Positions 48,201 to 60,831 of a stretch of DNA of 64,000 nucleotides are shown in pieces. Source of the DNA: Heterotrichella gracilis. Taxonomy: Eukaryota > Sar > Xanthophyceae > Tribonematales > Xanthonemataceae. Below the pieces are notes generated by a model. It worked only from the letters and a program-made list of their open reading frames with translations, did no database searches and had not been told where the DNA came from. Every line of letters begins with the position of its first letter. Position 1 is the stretch's first letter. Both the position numbers and the translations under genes were made by a program. The stretch covers positions 1-64,000 of the forward strand of contig JAULBX010014759.1 of NCBI GenBank assembly GCA_032358255.1, written 5' to 3'.

Positions 48201-51200
48201 CCTTTCAGTGGAGGGGCTGAAAGCTTTAGCACTGCAACCCTCTCTGCTGCGCTGACCAAGGAGATATGCACACTAGGCAGCACTATGTACACAGCATCCG
48301 GCCCTTGGATGTGACCTCTGTGCTGCGCAGACCAACCCAATGCTGCGCGCCTTGCTCTTTGGCTACAAGCGCACAGCAGCATTATGGAATGTGTAGGGTT
48401 GGGCCTAAACCCTGACCTCTGTGCTGCGCAGACCAAGGAGAACCTAACCCTGCGCGCCTCCAGCTTTGGATCCAAGTGCGAACTGCCCGACCCCTTCCTC
48501 ACCAAGGTGTTCAAGTGCGGCATTGCGGACAACATCCTCTCCTTTGCAACCTTCAAGCAGAACAAGGATCTCAAGAAGAGCGATGGGGCCAAGCGCCAGC
48601 GCATCGTGGGTGAGTATTATAATAACTGTGAATTGATGGGTGTGACTGCAATGTATGGCCTGCAAAATCAGCACTGGCAGTGCGCATGACAAAGCATTTG
48701 TAGCTAGATGATGCCACACTGTCAATTTGCGGACTTTATGAATATCACGTGATAGCTGCAGCTCATGAGTGGCAGTATACATCACTGCCGAATAGTCAGC
48801 AGCATGGCCAATACATCAAATTTCATGCATAAAAACCTGGACGGGTCTGAGGCATGCCACCAGGTCAGCACAATGGGGTGAGGAAAGGGCTTAAAGGCTT
48901 TGAAATACTCTGGCTGCACTGCTTGAAAGTATGGCATGGCATGTGGTGGCTACGCGCAAAGAGGCATGCTACTAACCTTGCGTCTTGAATCGTTGCCAGG
49001 CATCCCCAAGCTGGACGACGCCAATGAGGCTGGTGGCAGGAACTCCGAGCGGTGCACCCTCATCCTCACAGAGGGAGACTCTGCCAAGACGCTGGCGGTC
49101 AGCGGACTGAGTGTGGTGGGCAGGGACAACTTTGGTGTCTTCCCACTCAGGTGGGTTGGGTTAGGTGGGTTGGGCCTTCATATAAAATTGGTATTGTGCT
49201 TTCATTGGTTTGCACATAACAACCTCTCGAACCGGAATGAGGAATCTGAGGGGCAATCTTCAATTGCAACTTGTCAAATGGCAAGCCCATTTTGGCAGTC
49301 GCCCTGGTGGCAGCGTAATGTGTTGCGCTTGGGCCAGCACATAACGACATGCTTCATTGTGCGCCTGCAGGGGAAAGCTGCTGAATGTGAGGGATGCCAG
49401 CGCGGTGCAGATCTCTGCAAACGCAGAGATCCAGAACATCAAGCAGATCCTGGGCCTGCAGCATGGCAAGGTGGGCAGCGCACCATGGTTCCCAGCATAT
49501 CAGTTCGTTCAGTCAAACTGTAATTGAACCCACTGTTGCCTGTGCCCTCCTTGCTGTCATGAAGCCGCGCACACCAATGCATTGGCTGCATGGCTCGGCC
49601 TACGCACAGTAGCACACCATGCACTGGAGCTAGTGAGTCTACAGTGTGCAGTTGTAATCACCATGAACTGATGTGACTGATATATGCTTCTGAAATACAA
49701 ATAAATAATAAGAATTCATTTGTTTGTGTTTCAGCAATACACTGACGTGAAGCAGCTGCGCTACGGCCACCTGATGATCATGGCGGACCAGGACCACGAT
49801 GGCTCCCACATCAAGGGCCTCATCATGAACTTCTTCCACCACTTCTACCCATCCCTGCTCAAGCTGCCGGGCTTCCTCATCGAGTTCATCACGCCCATCA
49901 TCAGGGTGAGGAACACATGCGCATAGCACGTGCACAGCATGCCCATCAGCAGAGCATGCAGTGTACACAAACATACCGACTAGATTAGTATGTCCCTGGA
50001 GAAGGTGACAGTGCTCTCCAGCCACACATGTGCATGTGGCACCCATTGTGCGACGCGCACACTTAGTTGCATTATTTTTCCAGGCCACCAAGGACCGTCG
50101 CACCATCTCCTTCTACACCATCCCTGAGTACGAGGAGTGGGTGGAGCAGCAGGGCGACCGCCAGCGCCAGTGGAAGATCAAGTACTACAAAGGGCTGGGG
50201 ACCTCCACCCCCAAGGAGGCCAAGGAGTACTTTGCAGACATCCAGAAGCACAGGAAGGAGTTCCAGTGGGCAGGTATGCAACTTTTAAAACCAAACCACA
50301 AGCAACAGATCAGACCAGATCTGTCTGCATTGTGTGGACATCAGGCATCACTTCCATCCCATTTTAAGGCATGAGATTGGTCTATGAATCGGTTATGATG
50401 CTGTGGTATCTTGACGTTTCCTTTCCCATCAGGAAAGCAGGAATTTTTGTTGTGTGTATCATATTGGTGATTCTCACCCTTTTTTGCTTGCGCTGTTCAG
50501 ACGAGGACGACGGCGAGGCCATCAACATGGCCTTCTCCAAGAAGAAGATCGAGGAGCGCAAGGCGTGGCTGCGCAACTTTGTGCCCGGCACCTACCTGGA
50601 CCACTCCCAGAACCGCATCAGGTACACGGACTTCATCAACAAGGTAAGGCGCATACTGCCACTGTGGGCTGCAGGGCTCAGTTCGTGGTATTGCGGCGGT
50701 ATTGATAACCAAACCCTTAACCCTACACTCTGACCTCACTCACTGTGCAATGCCACACTGTGGACATTTCTTGACCCCCGTCCCTACACCTATCTGAGCA
50801 CGTTGTACACACGCGTTGCTTTGCGAATGTGTGCGCCTGAAAATCCTGCATGCTATTTCCACCTCCCAAAAGCCTACTCAACCCTCCCCTGCTCCCTACC
50901 CCGCTGCAGGAGCTGATTCTCTTCTCGCGTGCCGACCTTGAGCGCTCCATCCCCTCCATGGTGGACGGTCTCAAGCCAGGCCAGCGCAAGATCCTGTATG
51001 CGTGCTTCAAGCGCAACCTGCGGGCGGAGATCAAGGTGGGGCGTGGACATTGAAGGTGGCTGCTGACATGCACTGCAGGGCCATACTTGCATTCCATCAC
51101 ATGTCCGTAATGACGACCCGTGTCATGCACAATGCATGTGTTGCAGCAGTGTTGCCAAATGGCACCGCCGATGCTGACTCCGCCAAGGTGTCACTGCCCA

Positions 51201-54200
51201 ACCATAGAAATTCGGACTGCGCCTTATGTTTGATGAGAAGGCGAAATTGATTTCCTGTATGTATCAATGAAAATTTAAATCATTTTACTGCAGGTTGCCC
51301 AGCTTGCCGCCTATGTGTCTGAGCACTCCGCCTACCACCATGGCGAGACCAGCCTGTCATCCACCATCGTGGGCATGGCGCAGGACTTTGTAGGCAGCAA
51401 CAACATCACATACCTCATGCCGGCAGGGCAGTTCGGGTCGCGCATCCAGGTAAGGGATGTACAGAGCGCAACGTCACATATCCCCTGGATGTATCATTAC
51501 ACCCCTTGACCCAAGGCAAGACTGCAAAAACACTGTCAGTCCCACTTACATTCCCCCGACTTCAGTTATATACATGCATGTATTCCCCCTCAAACTTGCA
51601 CTCCCGCTCGAAAGCAAGATTAGCAGTCAACCCCTATACATGCTGCGCCAGGCAGGCTGACTTCAATCTATTCTTATGCACATAACCTCTTGCTCCAGGG
51701 TGGCAAGGACGCCGCCAGCGCCAGGTACATCTTCACCCGCCTGGGCAAGATGGTGCGCCACCTGTTTAACCAGCATGACGACAGGCTGCTCAACTACCAG
51801 AACGAGGAGGGGCAGGGGATCGAGCCAGAGTGGTGCGTGCAGGGTGGGGTATCGAGGTGCTAAGGGTTTTACTCCAACATATCCTAAATCATCAGCCGCT
51901 TTTGAGGGCATGAACGCATGGGGGAGCATCAGCATCCCCAACTACACCCTCAGCCTAAATATCCTAATCTAGGCCAAACGCTGGTGCTATACTGCTTGGG
52001 CATCACATCGTTTATAAAAAAAATCAAACCCTCATTCTGCATCCCCGCAGCTATGTGCCCACCATCCCCACCGTGCTCATCAATGGCGCGGAGGGCATTG
52101 GCACCGGGTGGAGCACCAGCATCCCCAACTACAATCCGCGTGACGTGGTGGCCAACCTCAAGCGCATCATCAAAGGGGACGAGCCGGTGACCATGCACCC
52201 CTGGTACCGCGGCTTCAAGGGCCAGATCGTGGAGGTGCCCTCCAAGACCGCGGGCAAGTCCTACGCCATCTACGGCACGGTCACACAGGTGCGGTTCCCA
52301 GAGTATGCCCCATGGGGTTCTGAATGGAATGTTTTTAGAGTTTGTGACCAGCTGGCAACCAGGTGAAGGCCCAGGGGCTGTGCGGACACAATGGCGCTGG
52401 GGATGCTGCTGTTGGGATGGAGCATGCACTAGGGCAGACATGCACACGTTTGCATATACCTTGGCGCCATTATGGCTGAGCAATGGATGCCGCATGAGTG
52501 TTAGTTAGTTAGTTACATGTGCAGACTGCTGTTACCTGCACATGCCCCCTGCCTGCACTGTTGCGTGGCATGCCATCAAGGCGGCTTTCCTCCCCACCTG
52601 AATGACCTCGCCCTGCTCCCCTCCTTCAGCTGGACAGCACCACCATCGAGGTGACTGAGCTGCCCATCAAGAGGTGGACGCAGGACTATAAGGAGTTCCT
52701 GGAGGGGCTGATCAAGCCGGAGGACAAGAACCAGGCGCCGTTCATCACGGATTACAGGTGGGTGCTGAACAGGTCCCAGGGGGAGGGCTGAAGACTCCAT
52801 CTGCTCCCAGAATTTGATAGAAAATATTCCATAACAGGCTCAATAACAATTTATAATAATTAAAAATAGCAATACACCCAGATCAGCAGTTCGACCCTGA
52901 TTCAAAGCCCCGTAATGCCCTGTCCTTAAAATGCTGGCTGCATTGCTATGTAGTGGTCAGCCATTCCCTGCACATGAACCACCAGAATGCCGCTGCTGCT
53001 GACGGTGAGTTTAACCGACTCCCAGATATGCAGCACATTGACCCTGTATTGGCTTACATTTCCTCCCGAGGTATTCTGCTGATACTGCGTTTGGCTGATT
53101 TGGATCCCAGGGACAACAGCACCGACTCCAGCGTGCACTTCACCATCACCATGGCTGAGGACAAGCTGCGCGAGGCGCTGGCCGGGGGCCTGCATGACAA
53201 GTTCAAGCTGGTCACAAAGATGTCAATCGGTGGGGGCCTGCACTTGCTCGCATAGCAACCACACACTCCTGCATGGCAAATGCGCAGCAGGATTTATGTC
53301 TTTGTGGCGTTGCTACCAGCAGCCCCGCTGTGGCGCAATTGCCAGTATGTTATAATGTGGATACTTGATTTCCCCTATATCATGACACGATGGCATGGCA
53401 TGTGCATTTGCACCTTATTGACCCCCTTTGACATGTGGCGGAGTGCCTTCATTCTGTATTGGGGATGCAAAATGGCTGCATATTTACCTGCCATGTGTGC
53501 CCCTGCAGGCAACATGATGCTGTTTGACAAGGACGGCGTGATCCGGCGCTTTGAGACGCCAGAGGACGTGCTGAAGGAGTTCTACTCGCTGCGCCTGGAG
53601 TACTACGTCAAGCGCAAGGCGTACCTCATCAAGGTGAGGGCTGCGCATGGGAGTATTGTAATAATATGATCATGTCTTTATTAGGGTAATGATCCATGGA
53701 TATGATTTACCATGCCCTTTTGACAAGCTTCTGCTGCTTCTCACATTTGCCAAGGTTCCTCACGCTGCACCCCTGCCCAACCCAACCTCTTCAAATCTTC
53801 TTCTTTTACCTCAAATATCCCCCGGGTTATTTGCACCGTTGCGTGGTGCGGCGGAATGTCCAGAACCACAAGATTGTTTCCTCTTGCCTTCTGTGCATGG
53901 TCGCTCATTGTCACCATTTTGTTTTTTAAATCTTTTCTGTAATTTGTGTGTGTGTAATGTGCAGGTTGCCGAGGCTGACATGCTGAAGCTGAGCACCAAG
54001 GTGCGCTTCATCAAGGCGGTGGTGAGCGGCCAGATGGTGATCAGCAACCGCAAGCGGGCAGACATTGAGGCGCAGCTGGAGCGGGAAGGATACGCAAAGC
54101 TGGCAAAGGTGAGCACAATGCGTCAGGGGAGGGGCTCCGCTGGAGCAGGGGGTGCAGTCTGGCCAGGGGGGCACAACGAAGAGGATTCACGGTTTTGGTT

Positions 54201-57200
54201 GAGCCTGGGATATAGCTGGAGAGGGTCCTGGGCATGGGTGCACACACATGGGAGCCACAGGTAGCCCGGACCTTACACCCTTCCACCAGTGCCGGCCAAA
54301 GACTGCACAGCCATAGTGCTTGGCGAAGGTGTAGCATACTGTGCTGTAGACTGCACATACCTGTGTACACGACGCACCCTTGGTGAACAACTTTGTATGA
54401 AAGTTCTCCCCTTGCTCCAGGCCGCGAAGGCGCATGACGTGACCAGCCCAGACGACGAGGAGGAGGCCCCTACAGGCGCCACCTACGACTACCTGCTGTC
54501 AATGTCCATCTCAAGCCTCACGCTGGAGAAGGTGCGTGGGGGCTAGTTAGCAAGTGACTCAGTTGTTATGATTCATATAACTTATTAAAGAGCAGGTACA
54601 CCAATGTATTGGCAATGCTCCTTCCAAATTACCACATCTCCTTGCCCTACTTTCCTTCCCTTGCTGCCTCTGTCTATCGAATCCCCCCAATGCCCTCCCC
54701 CTCCCTCCTCATAATCCCCTTTCTTGCAGGTCTGGATGACTAGACATTAGGGATGACCAGCCATTTGGAGGCCCTGCAACACACCTCCCCTCCCTTGCTA
54801 CCCATTCCATCCCTCCTGCTTCCATTTCTTCTTCCATTTTGTACCCCTCTGATCTTTACCCCCTCTTCCCCCCCTTATTCCCCTCTAGGTGCGTGCCCTG
54901 GATGACGAGGCGTGTGAGATGGCCCGCCAGCTGGAGGCCCTGCACGGCACCTCTGAGAAGCAGATGTGGGTGTGTGACCTGGACGCGCTGCTGGTCAGCC
55001 TGGAGGAGTATGAAGCAGAGGCAGAGGCCAACGACAAAGCGCTGGCTGGGCAGCAGAACAGGGCCAGGGGGGGCAAGAAGGTGCGGGGGGAGAGGCTGTA
55101 TAGTAAGGGGAGGGGTGTTGCCTACATTCCCTTGCAAATGGACATGTTGGAAACAGTGCACTCTGCTGATCTGCCTGAGAGGAGTACGAGGCGGATGGAG
55201 AGCCTACCAATTAAGGTGCTGACTGGGCAGCAGAATATGGCCAGAGGGAAGGGGGAGGGGGCGCTGTGTGTTGTGATTGACCCCCTGTAAATTCGTAAAA
55301 AATATGTGATTGGAAAAAAACTTTTTATTGTGTTACATGCCATTTTCCTTGCGTGTGAATTTCTGGATGACAAGCCATTGGCCAGCCAGCAATGCAGGGC
55401 GCATGCTCATGTCCACACTCTTGTGTGGGCATACATACTCAAGTGCCCGACAAAGCTCCCTTCCTCATGCTCTTCACTTTTGTTTGCGTGCAGGCCAAGG
55501 GTGGCGCCAAGAAGAAGGGTGGGTATGGCTCGGACTCTGACGACGAGTTCATGGATGGGGACGAAGATGACAGCTGGGGCGCAAAGGTGAGCCACGCATG
55601 TTGACAAACCAAGCATGAGCGCGCCAACACCTAATCAATATTTTAATTATATACGGTGTATGAATTGTACATAATAATATTGTCACTATATTATTATTGT
55701 CACAATTCCCACTCCGCGTGTATTCATACTAACTATTGTACCATCAAGCACCCAAGAGATCACTAAAAACCTTTGATTTCCTCTGCAGCCCAAGAAGAAG
55801 GCACCAGCCAAGAAGACAACTGGCTCGGCACCCATGCCTGCGCAGGACCCAGGCGCGCCAAGGTGGGTGCACTCGCCTTTCTTCAAGGCTGCATGCTCAA
55901 GACCATATCTTGCACCTGGATGTCATGCGCATTGGCATGCCTGCAGCTGACATGCGCTATACTGCACACCCTGGCACGCACATTGTGTACCTGCCATGAT
56001 GGTTGCCAACGCTGACACAGACCACCTCCCTCTCGTTAAAAAGTACCGCATTGCAATAAATACTCCGCCACAAACAACATTGCTCGTTTTTGCAAGCAGG
56101 CCCGCCCCGGTGCCCATCCCCGCCCCGGGCCCCATCCCTCCGCCGGGCACCAAGGCCCGCGGCAAGAAGAACGGCGCCCAGCCCGCCACCTCCGATGCCA
56201 CCGACCTCATGGACCTCACTGAGCCTGCACCGCAGCTGGCATCCAAGCCCAAGGCAGTGGCCAAGAAGGTCCCTGCAGCCGCCAAGCCCAAGGCTGCACC
56301 CGCCAAGGTGGCCAGCACGTCTGCGGGTGATGACTCGGACGAGGATGACTACCAGCCCAACCTGATGGACCGGCTGGCAGGTGGGTGCAGGGTTTACCAG
56401 ATCAATATTGCATCACCATATTATATCCTTTTAATTTCAATTACCATTTAGGACAAGGGTTACATTATATGCCCCCTCACTCTGCATGCCCTCTCCAAAC
56501 CCCATGGGCACCCACAATGTGGAGTGTGATCAATTTATAACTCGATTATTTTAAGGGCATATTTTCTGACACCCTTCTCCAAATACCTGTTCCCAGGCCG
56601 CATGGGCACCCTCAATGTGGAGACCTCCGATGCCAGCCGTCCCCCACGCGGTTCTGGTCGGGCTGCAGTACACAAGCCCACCAGCTACGCAGAGGGGAGC
56701 GACAATGGCAGTGATGGCGAGGAGGAGCCCTCAGGCAGCGAGGTCAGCAGCCCAGAGGAGGACAGGTGAGTGGGTGAGGGGCAAAGGGGTGGATGAGGAT
56801 TGTAGCCCAGTGTAGGGTGTAGGGTGCATGCACAGGCTTTGTGGAGCCATCGGTGAAGAGTGGAGGCTTTTTGTGGGTCCAGGGTGCCCGCTGGGGTAAT
56901 TTGGCAGGCAGCCAGGTTGACTTCAGACTTGGTTGGAGTGTGGGCAGTGCACCTACTGCAGGCCCTGACCCCTCCCCCCACCTGTTTGCAGTGACGACGA
57001 GGTGGCTTCCCCTGTGGTGGCCAAGCCCAAACCCGCCCCAAAGCCAAAAGTCAAGCCAAATGTGGCGCTAGAGGACAGGTAGGTGCAGGGCTGTTGTCAA
57101 GTTAATGATTAGTATGGTACTCGCTGGCATTTGGGCATAAGAATCAAAATGGAGCTTGTAAGTGCCTGGCCCTGACGCCCACCCTTTCCTGTTCAGTGAT

Positions 57201-58901
57201 GATGAAGTGGCCTCTCCTGCGGTGGTGAAGCCCAAGCCCGCTGCCAAGCCCAGGGCCATGCAGCAGGTGGCAATGGAGGACAGGTACGTGTGTGAAGGGC
57301 TGGGGTGAAGGGGCTGCGGTTGTGAGATTGCCTGAGAAGTGTGCATAGTTGTAGGGTTTTAAAGAGGATATTGTGATGGCATTCTGGGGGATGGGTTTGA
57401 GAACAATGGAGACCAAATTCCCTTGACGCCCACGCTCACGCAGATGCCCTCCTTTCCCTGCAGCGCCAATGAGTTGGCCCCCTCACAGGCTGCCAAGCTC
57501 AAGCACCTCCCCATCACCCACTCAGATGCTCCCCCCCTTGCAGTGATGACGAGATGCCCTCCACCGAGGCGGCCAAGCCCAAGCCCGCCCCCAAGCCCAG
57601 GGCCCGCCCCGCAGCCGCGCGCCCCAAGGCGGTGGAGGTGGTGCTGCTGAGCAGCGATGACGACGAGGAGGAGGAGATTGATGATGATAGTGGCAGCGAG
57701 TTTGAGGGAAGCGACCCCACGCCGGTCAAGCCCGCCAAGAAGGCGCCAGGTAAGGGATAGAGAAAATCTTTTTGATACAAGGGAAATTACATTTTATCAA
57801 AAGATTTATGTAAGATCTAGTTGTCTGTTTTTGTGTGTCTGATTAAAATGAACTGCATGGAATCCCTGTCATTGAGGCTACCACATGCCGAGCACCAATT
57901 TGGGCACACATGAGACAGGGACTCAATGATGGAGCTGGGCAACAGTAGGGCGTGCATGCCATGCGGCTGGGGATGATTCGATGTGTGCAGAGAAGCAACG
58001 ATGCATTGCACAAGTATGACAATGTTACAAACACCCTGATACAAAAAAAATCCCCATCCCAAAAATACCAATATACAAAATTGGCAGCATGCTTTGACGT
58101 CAACTGATCCCTTGCCTCCCCCTTCCCATGTAGCCCGCAAGGCCCCAGCAGCCAAGCCTGCCCCCTCCGCCAGCCAAGCCGGCGCCAAGCGCAAGCCAGC
58201 CGCAAAGGGATCAGCCGCAACCCTGCTGGCACGCCGGGCAGTGTGCGCCAGCACGAGCGGCGACGCGTACCACTTTGGGGATGACCTGCAGGAGAGCGTG
58301 GCCTCGCCCTCAGTGGTGCCCAAGGTGCGGGAATAATAGGAGAGAGATATTGCTGGGGTGAAAGTGTGGGGCTGTGGGTGACATCCCGCCTGTCGCATGA
58401 GTGCATGTTGTTGCATGCTAGCCCCCAAGGGCAGCTTGGCAGATTTCCCCATGCGAGCTGTTCAGATTGGATCTCGTCCCGTTGCCATCTTGCCATAGCA
58501 AAGCTCAGTTGTTGCTCGCCACCCTCCCCTGAGCCTAATGATCAGTGTGTCCATTATGATGTAAATAGATAATTGATTTACTTATTTATATTTGTTTCCT
58601 AAACCCCATCCCCCTCCTTGCGCAGAAGGTCAGCCGCATGCGCCCCTCGCCCTTCCACAAGGGGTCAGGCATGCCCAAGGCTGCCAAGGCCAAGCCCGCC
58701 GCCAAGCCATCTCAAATCGATGACTCAGAATCTGGCGAGGAGGGAGGCGACTCCCCTGCAGCGGCAGCCCCTGCACAGGCTCGGGGCCGCCCCGCCCGCC
58801 GCGCAGCCACCGCCGCTGCCATCCGCTACGTGGAGGACCTGGGGAGCAGCAGTGAGGAAGGGAGTGGGGATGATGCATCGGAGTTCAGCGATGATGAGTG
58901 A
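45270..58901 (+). CDS. TOP2: DNA topoisomerase II
   Basis: Thirty-two exons, 1673 residues: 45270-45317, 45709-46026, 46189-46326, 46659-46955, 47192-47347, 47620-47693, 47851-47971, 48432-48609, 49000-49150, 49371-49470, 49735-49905, 50084-50273, 50501-50643, 50910-51035, 51294-51449, 51699-51832, 52051-52288, 52630-52757, 53111-53229, 53509-53633, 53965-54108, 54421-54531, 54889-55080, 55494-55586, 55789-55862, 56100-56380, 56597-56765, 56992-57078, 57197-57283, 57544-57749, 58134-58324, 58626-58901. The enzyme passes one duplex through another using ATP. The GHKL ATPase is residues ~25-250 (DEILVNAADN, NNGNGIPV, GGRNGYGAK ~171-179). TOPRIM has EGDSAK (~468) and DQDHDG (~545). The catalytic Tyr is in ARYIFT (~799). 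After ~1120 comes an acidic/Lys-Pro tail like other eukaryotic TOP2 tails. Introns 5 and 7 use GC donors. Duplicated exons build part of the tail. Confidence 0.97.
48245..48385 (+). repeat. Shadow copies of the 5' edge of TOP2 exon 8
   Basis: A copy at about 48318-48375 repeats the gtgctgcgcag acceptor and the first ~40 nt of exon 8 (real edge 48432). A fainter one is at about 48245-48270. Confidence 0.75.
51845..51965 (+). repeat. Shadow copy of part of TOP2 exon 17
   Basis: EGMNAWGSISIPNY at about 51905-51945 resembles EGIGTGWSTSIPNY of exon 17 (52051-52288). It is a decayed copy on the upstream intron side. Confidence 0.65.
56992..57600 (+). repeat. Tandem repeat exons of the TOP2 C-terminal tail
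   Basis: Exons 28 (56992-57078) and 29 (57197-57283) are both 87 nt, phase 2-2, and encode near-identical 29-residue units starting SDDEVASP. Exon 30 (57544) starts with the same unit (SDDEMPSTEAAKPKPAPKP). A decayed copy at 57464-57540 keeps an acceptor but has no donor, so I left it out of the CDS. Confidence 0.9.
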
Positions 58902-60831
58902 GGGTGGGAGGGGAAGGGGCAGGAGATGCCTGCACGTCGGCTGGGGCGCCTGGAAAGGTCCATGGGGATTTCCTCACCTGTATCATTCCCCCAGGCTCGG
59001 CGCCGCAGGGATGCCGCCCGGTTGACCCCAAGAGCAGCGGTGAGGAGGGGCGTGGGGATGAGGGTCCCAATTGTTGGGGGGGCTTTGGTGATGAGTGGGT
59101 GGTGTGATGAAGGAAGGGACGGCCTGGTGGCCATGAAATGCTGGGGTTTATCCCAACAAGGACAAACTTAGATATGTAGCAGATTTTCTAGGGCAAGAGC
59201 AGGACTCCTCCTGGCAAGAGCACACAATGCTGCTTGAGGATCACACATGCATTTAGTGCAATGGCCCAAATGCAGCAGTGCAGGTTTGCAGGCATGGCGC
59301 AAGTAGAAAACAAATCTTAGCATGGCGGTAGCTAGCAGACCAACCTATTACAAGGGGCACTACCCGAACCTCGCCATATTGAGGGAATTCTGGCAATTTA
59401 CCGAGTTTTTGACTTTGCCAAACTTGGCACCTCCTCAGCACACCAATATTTGGCATGGTAGATGTACCCCAAAGCAAACGGTTTTGGAACGATTGTTGTA
59501 TCAAACGCTGGGTAAAAAATCTCATCTGCCAGTACAGTAGTATGATCCCGGATGAATAGGCCTCAAACCCTGGCTCTTGATCTTCAACAATTCCCAGAGA
59601 CGGATAAATATTCACTGAAGATCTGACAGATCAATGATGACATGAACAAAACTGCTTTGCTCCAGGACCTGGTGAATGCCTTCTGTTCCAGTGGACTGCC
59701 CACCATGAACCATCTACCTTCAGGTCTACAAACTTCGATGTCCCATACGGGAGTCACAACTTGACTGCGACAAAATAAATCATCGAATTGCGGATTGGGC
59801 AGGAATAATGGCCATAAATAATTAATTCATTTACAAAAGAGATGGCAACTCTTGGGCTCGCAACTGCCAGCTTTGTGGACAATGGCGTGTATGAATCATC
59901 AGATAGAGGGACAGAGCGTTTATTTCCAGTACATCCACTATGCATTCAGGGAGTGTGTGGTACTACCCTATTGCACCTCCTCAACACTGTCAGACAGTGT
60001 ATCGCCATAAAATTATATTGGTGACTGAGAGGGGTCTAGACTCGCTGAGCGTCTCTGCTCACTGTGTCGGCACAGAGTCTACCAGGTACCTGACAGAGAC
60101 GGTGTATTGGGAATGACCCCTCAGAATCGGACACGGTCGCGACTCGCGGGCCTGGAGTTAATCCAAATAACCGTTATAAACTACCAGTATTGGGCAAAAA
60201 CAGTTCATTGAGCTTTGTTGCAGCATTATTTCAGAGTATTGGGCCATCCGGTCGGGTCAGACTTTGAGGGGCCATTCCCAATACCCCATCGTTATAAACA
60301 TTTTACATAGGGTAGTGCAAGTATTCGGGATTTTGCTGGGTATTATAATAGAGTACGTATTATGCATTGCGTTAAAATATATGACATACATTGTACCGGC
60401 CAATGAAGCAAAATATCCAGTTTCCTCAAAACTGGTCATATTGCGGTATAAACTTGGAGAGAATAGCATTCCAAACTATGGATTTGTTTTTAATAATCTG
60501 AGACACTCAACACAAGCTCAACACAAAATTGGTATTCAACCACACACTCCTCTAGGTAGTACGAAAAAAGAACCCTCCCCAACGCTCAACATGGCATCAC
60601 CCTTGTTAAACCATCCTGCATGTCATTGATGCAATAGTTATCTCCGGCCTTGCCTACCACTCGCAGCAATACATCAACCTGCATTCTCCTCTGGTTGGAG
60701 ACAATGGGCAATGTCATACGTAAAGGTACCCCATACCCAAGACGCTGTTTCTGCATTTGTTAACTGGCTCGCGAGCGTCACCCCCACCGCTCCAATAAAA
60801 CACCCCACCCACCCCACCCCATCTGGCTTTG
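58902..60831. other. Convergent intergenic region TOP2 / kinase
   Basis: No supported gene. A partial copy of the last TOP2 exon lies just past the stop (about 58990-59105). The rest turns A/T-rich and holds an inverted-repeat element at 60100-60288. Open frames here (for example 59253-59615 minus and 60264-60629 plus) have no recognisable domains or coding bias. Confidence 0.55.
60100..60288. mobile_element. Small inverted-repeat element, MITE-like candidate
   Basis: Terminal segments 60100-60123 and 60265-60288 are complementary at 21 of 24 positions around a tattgggaatg core. They enclose ~140 bp of non-coding DNA. Size and structure fit a non-autonomous foldback, but no target-site duplication was identified, so it may be only a hairpin. 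Confidence 0.35.

Noticed and set aside
57464-57540. Possible extra TOP2 exon
   Set aside because: It has an acceptor and resembles exon 29 but lacks a donor and has lost the SDDE motif. It is treated as a decayed copy.
59253-60629. Open frames in the A/T-rich stretch after TOP2
   Set aside because: Short, without domains or splice partners; no transposase or reverse transcriptase motifs seen.
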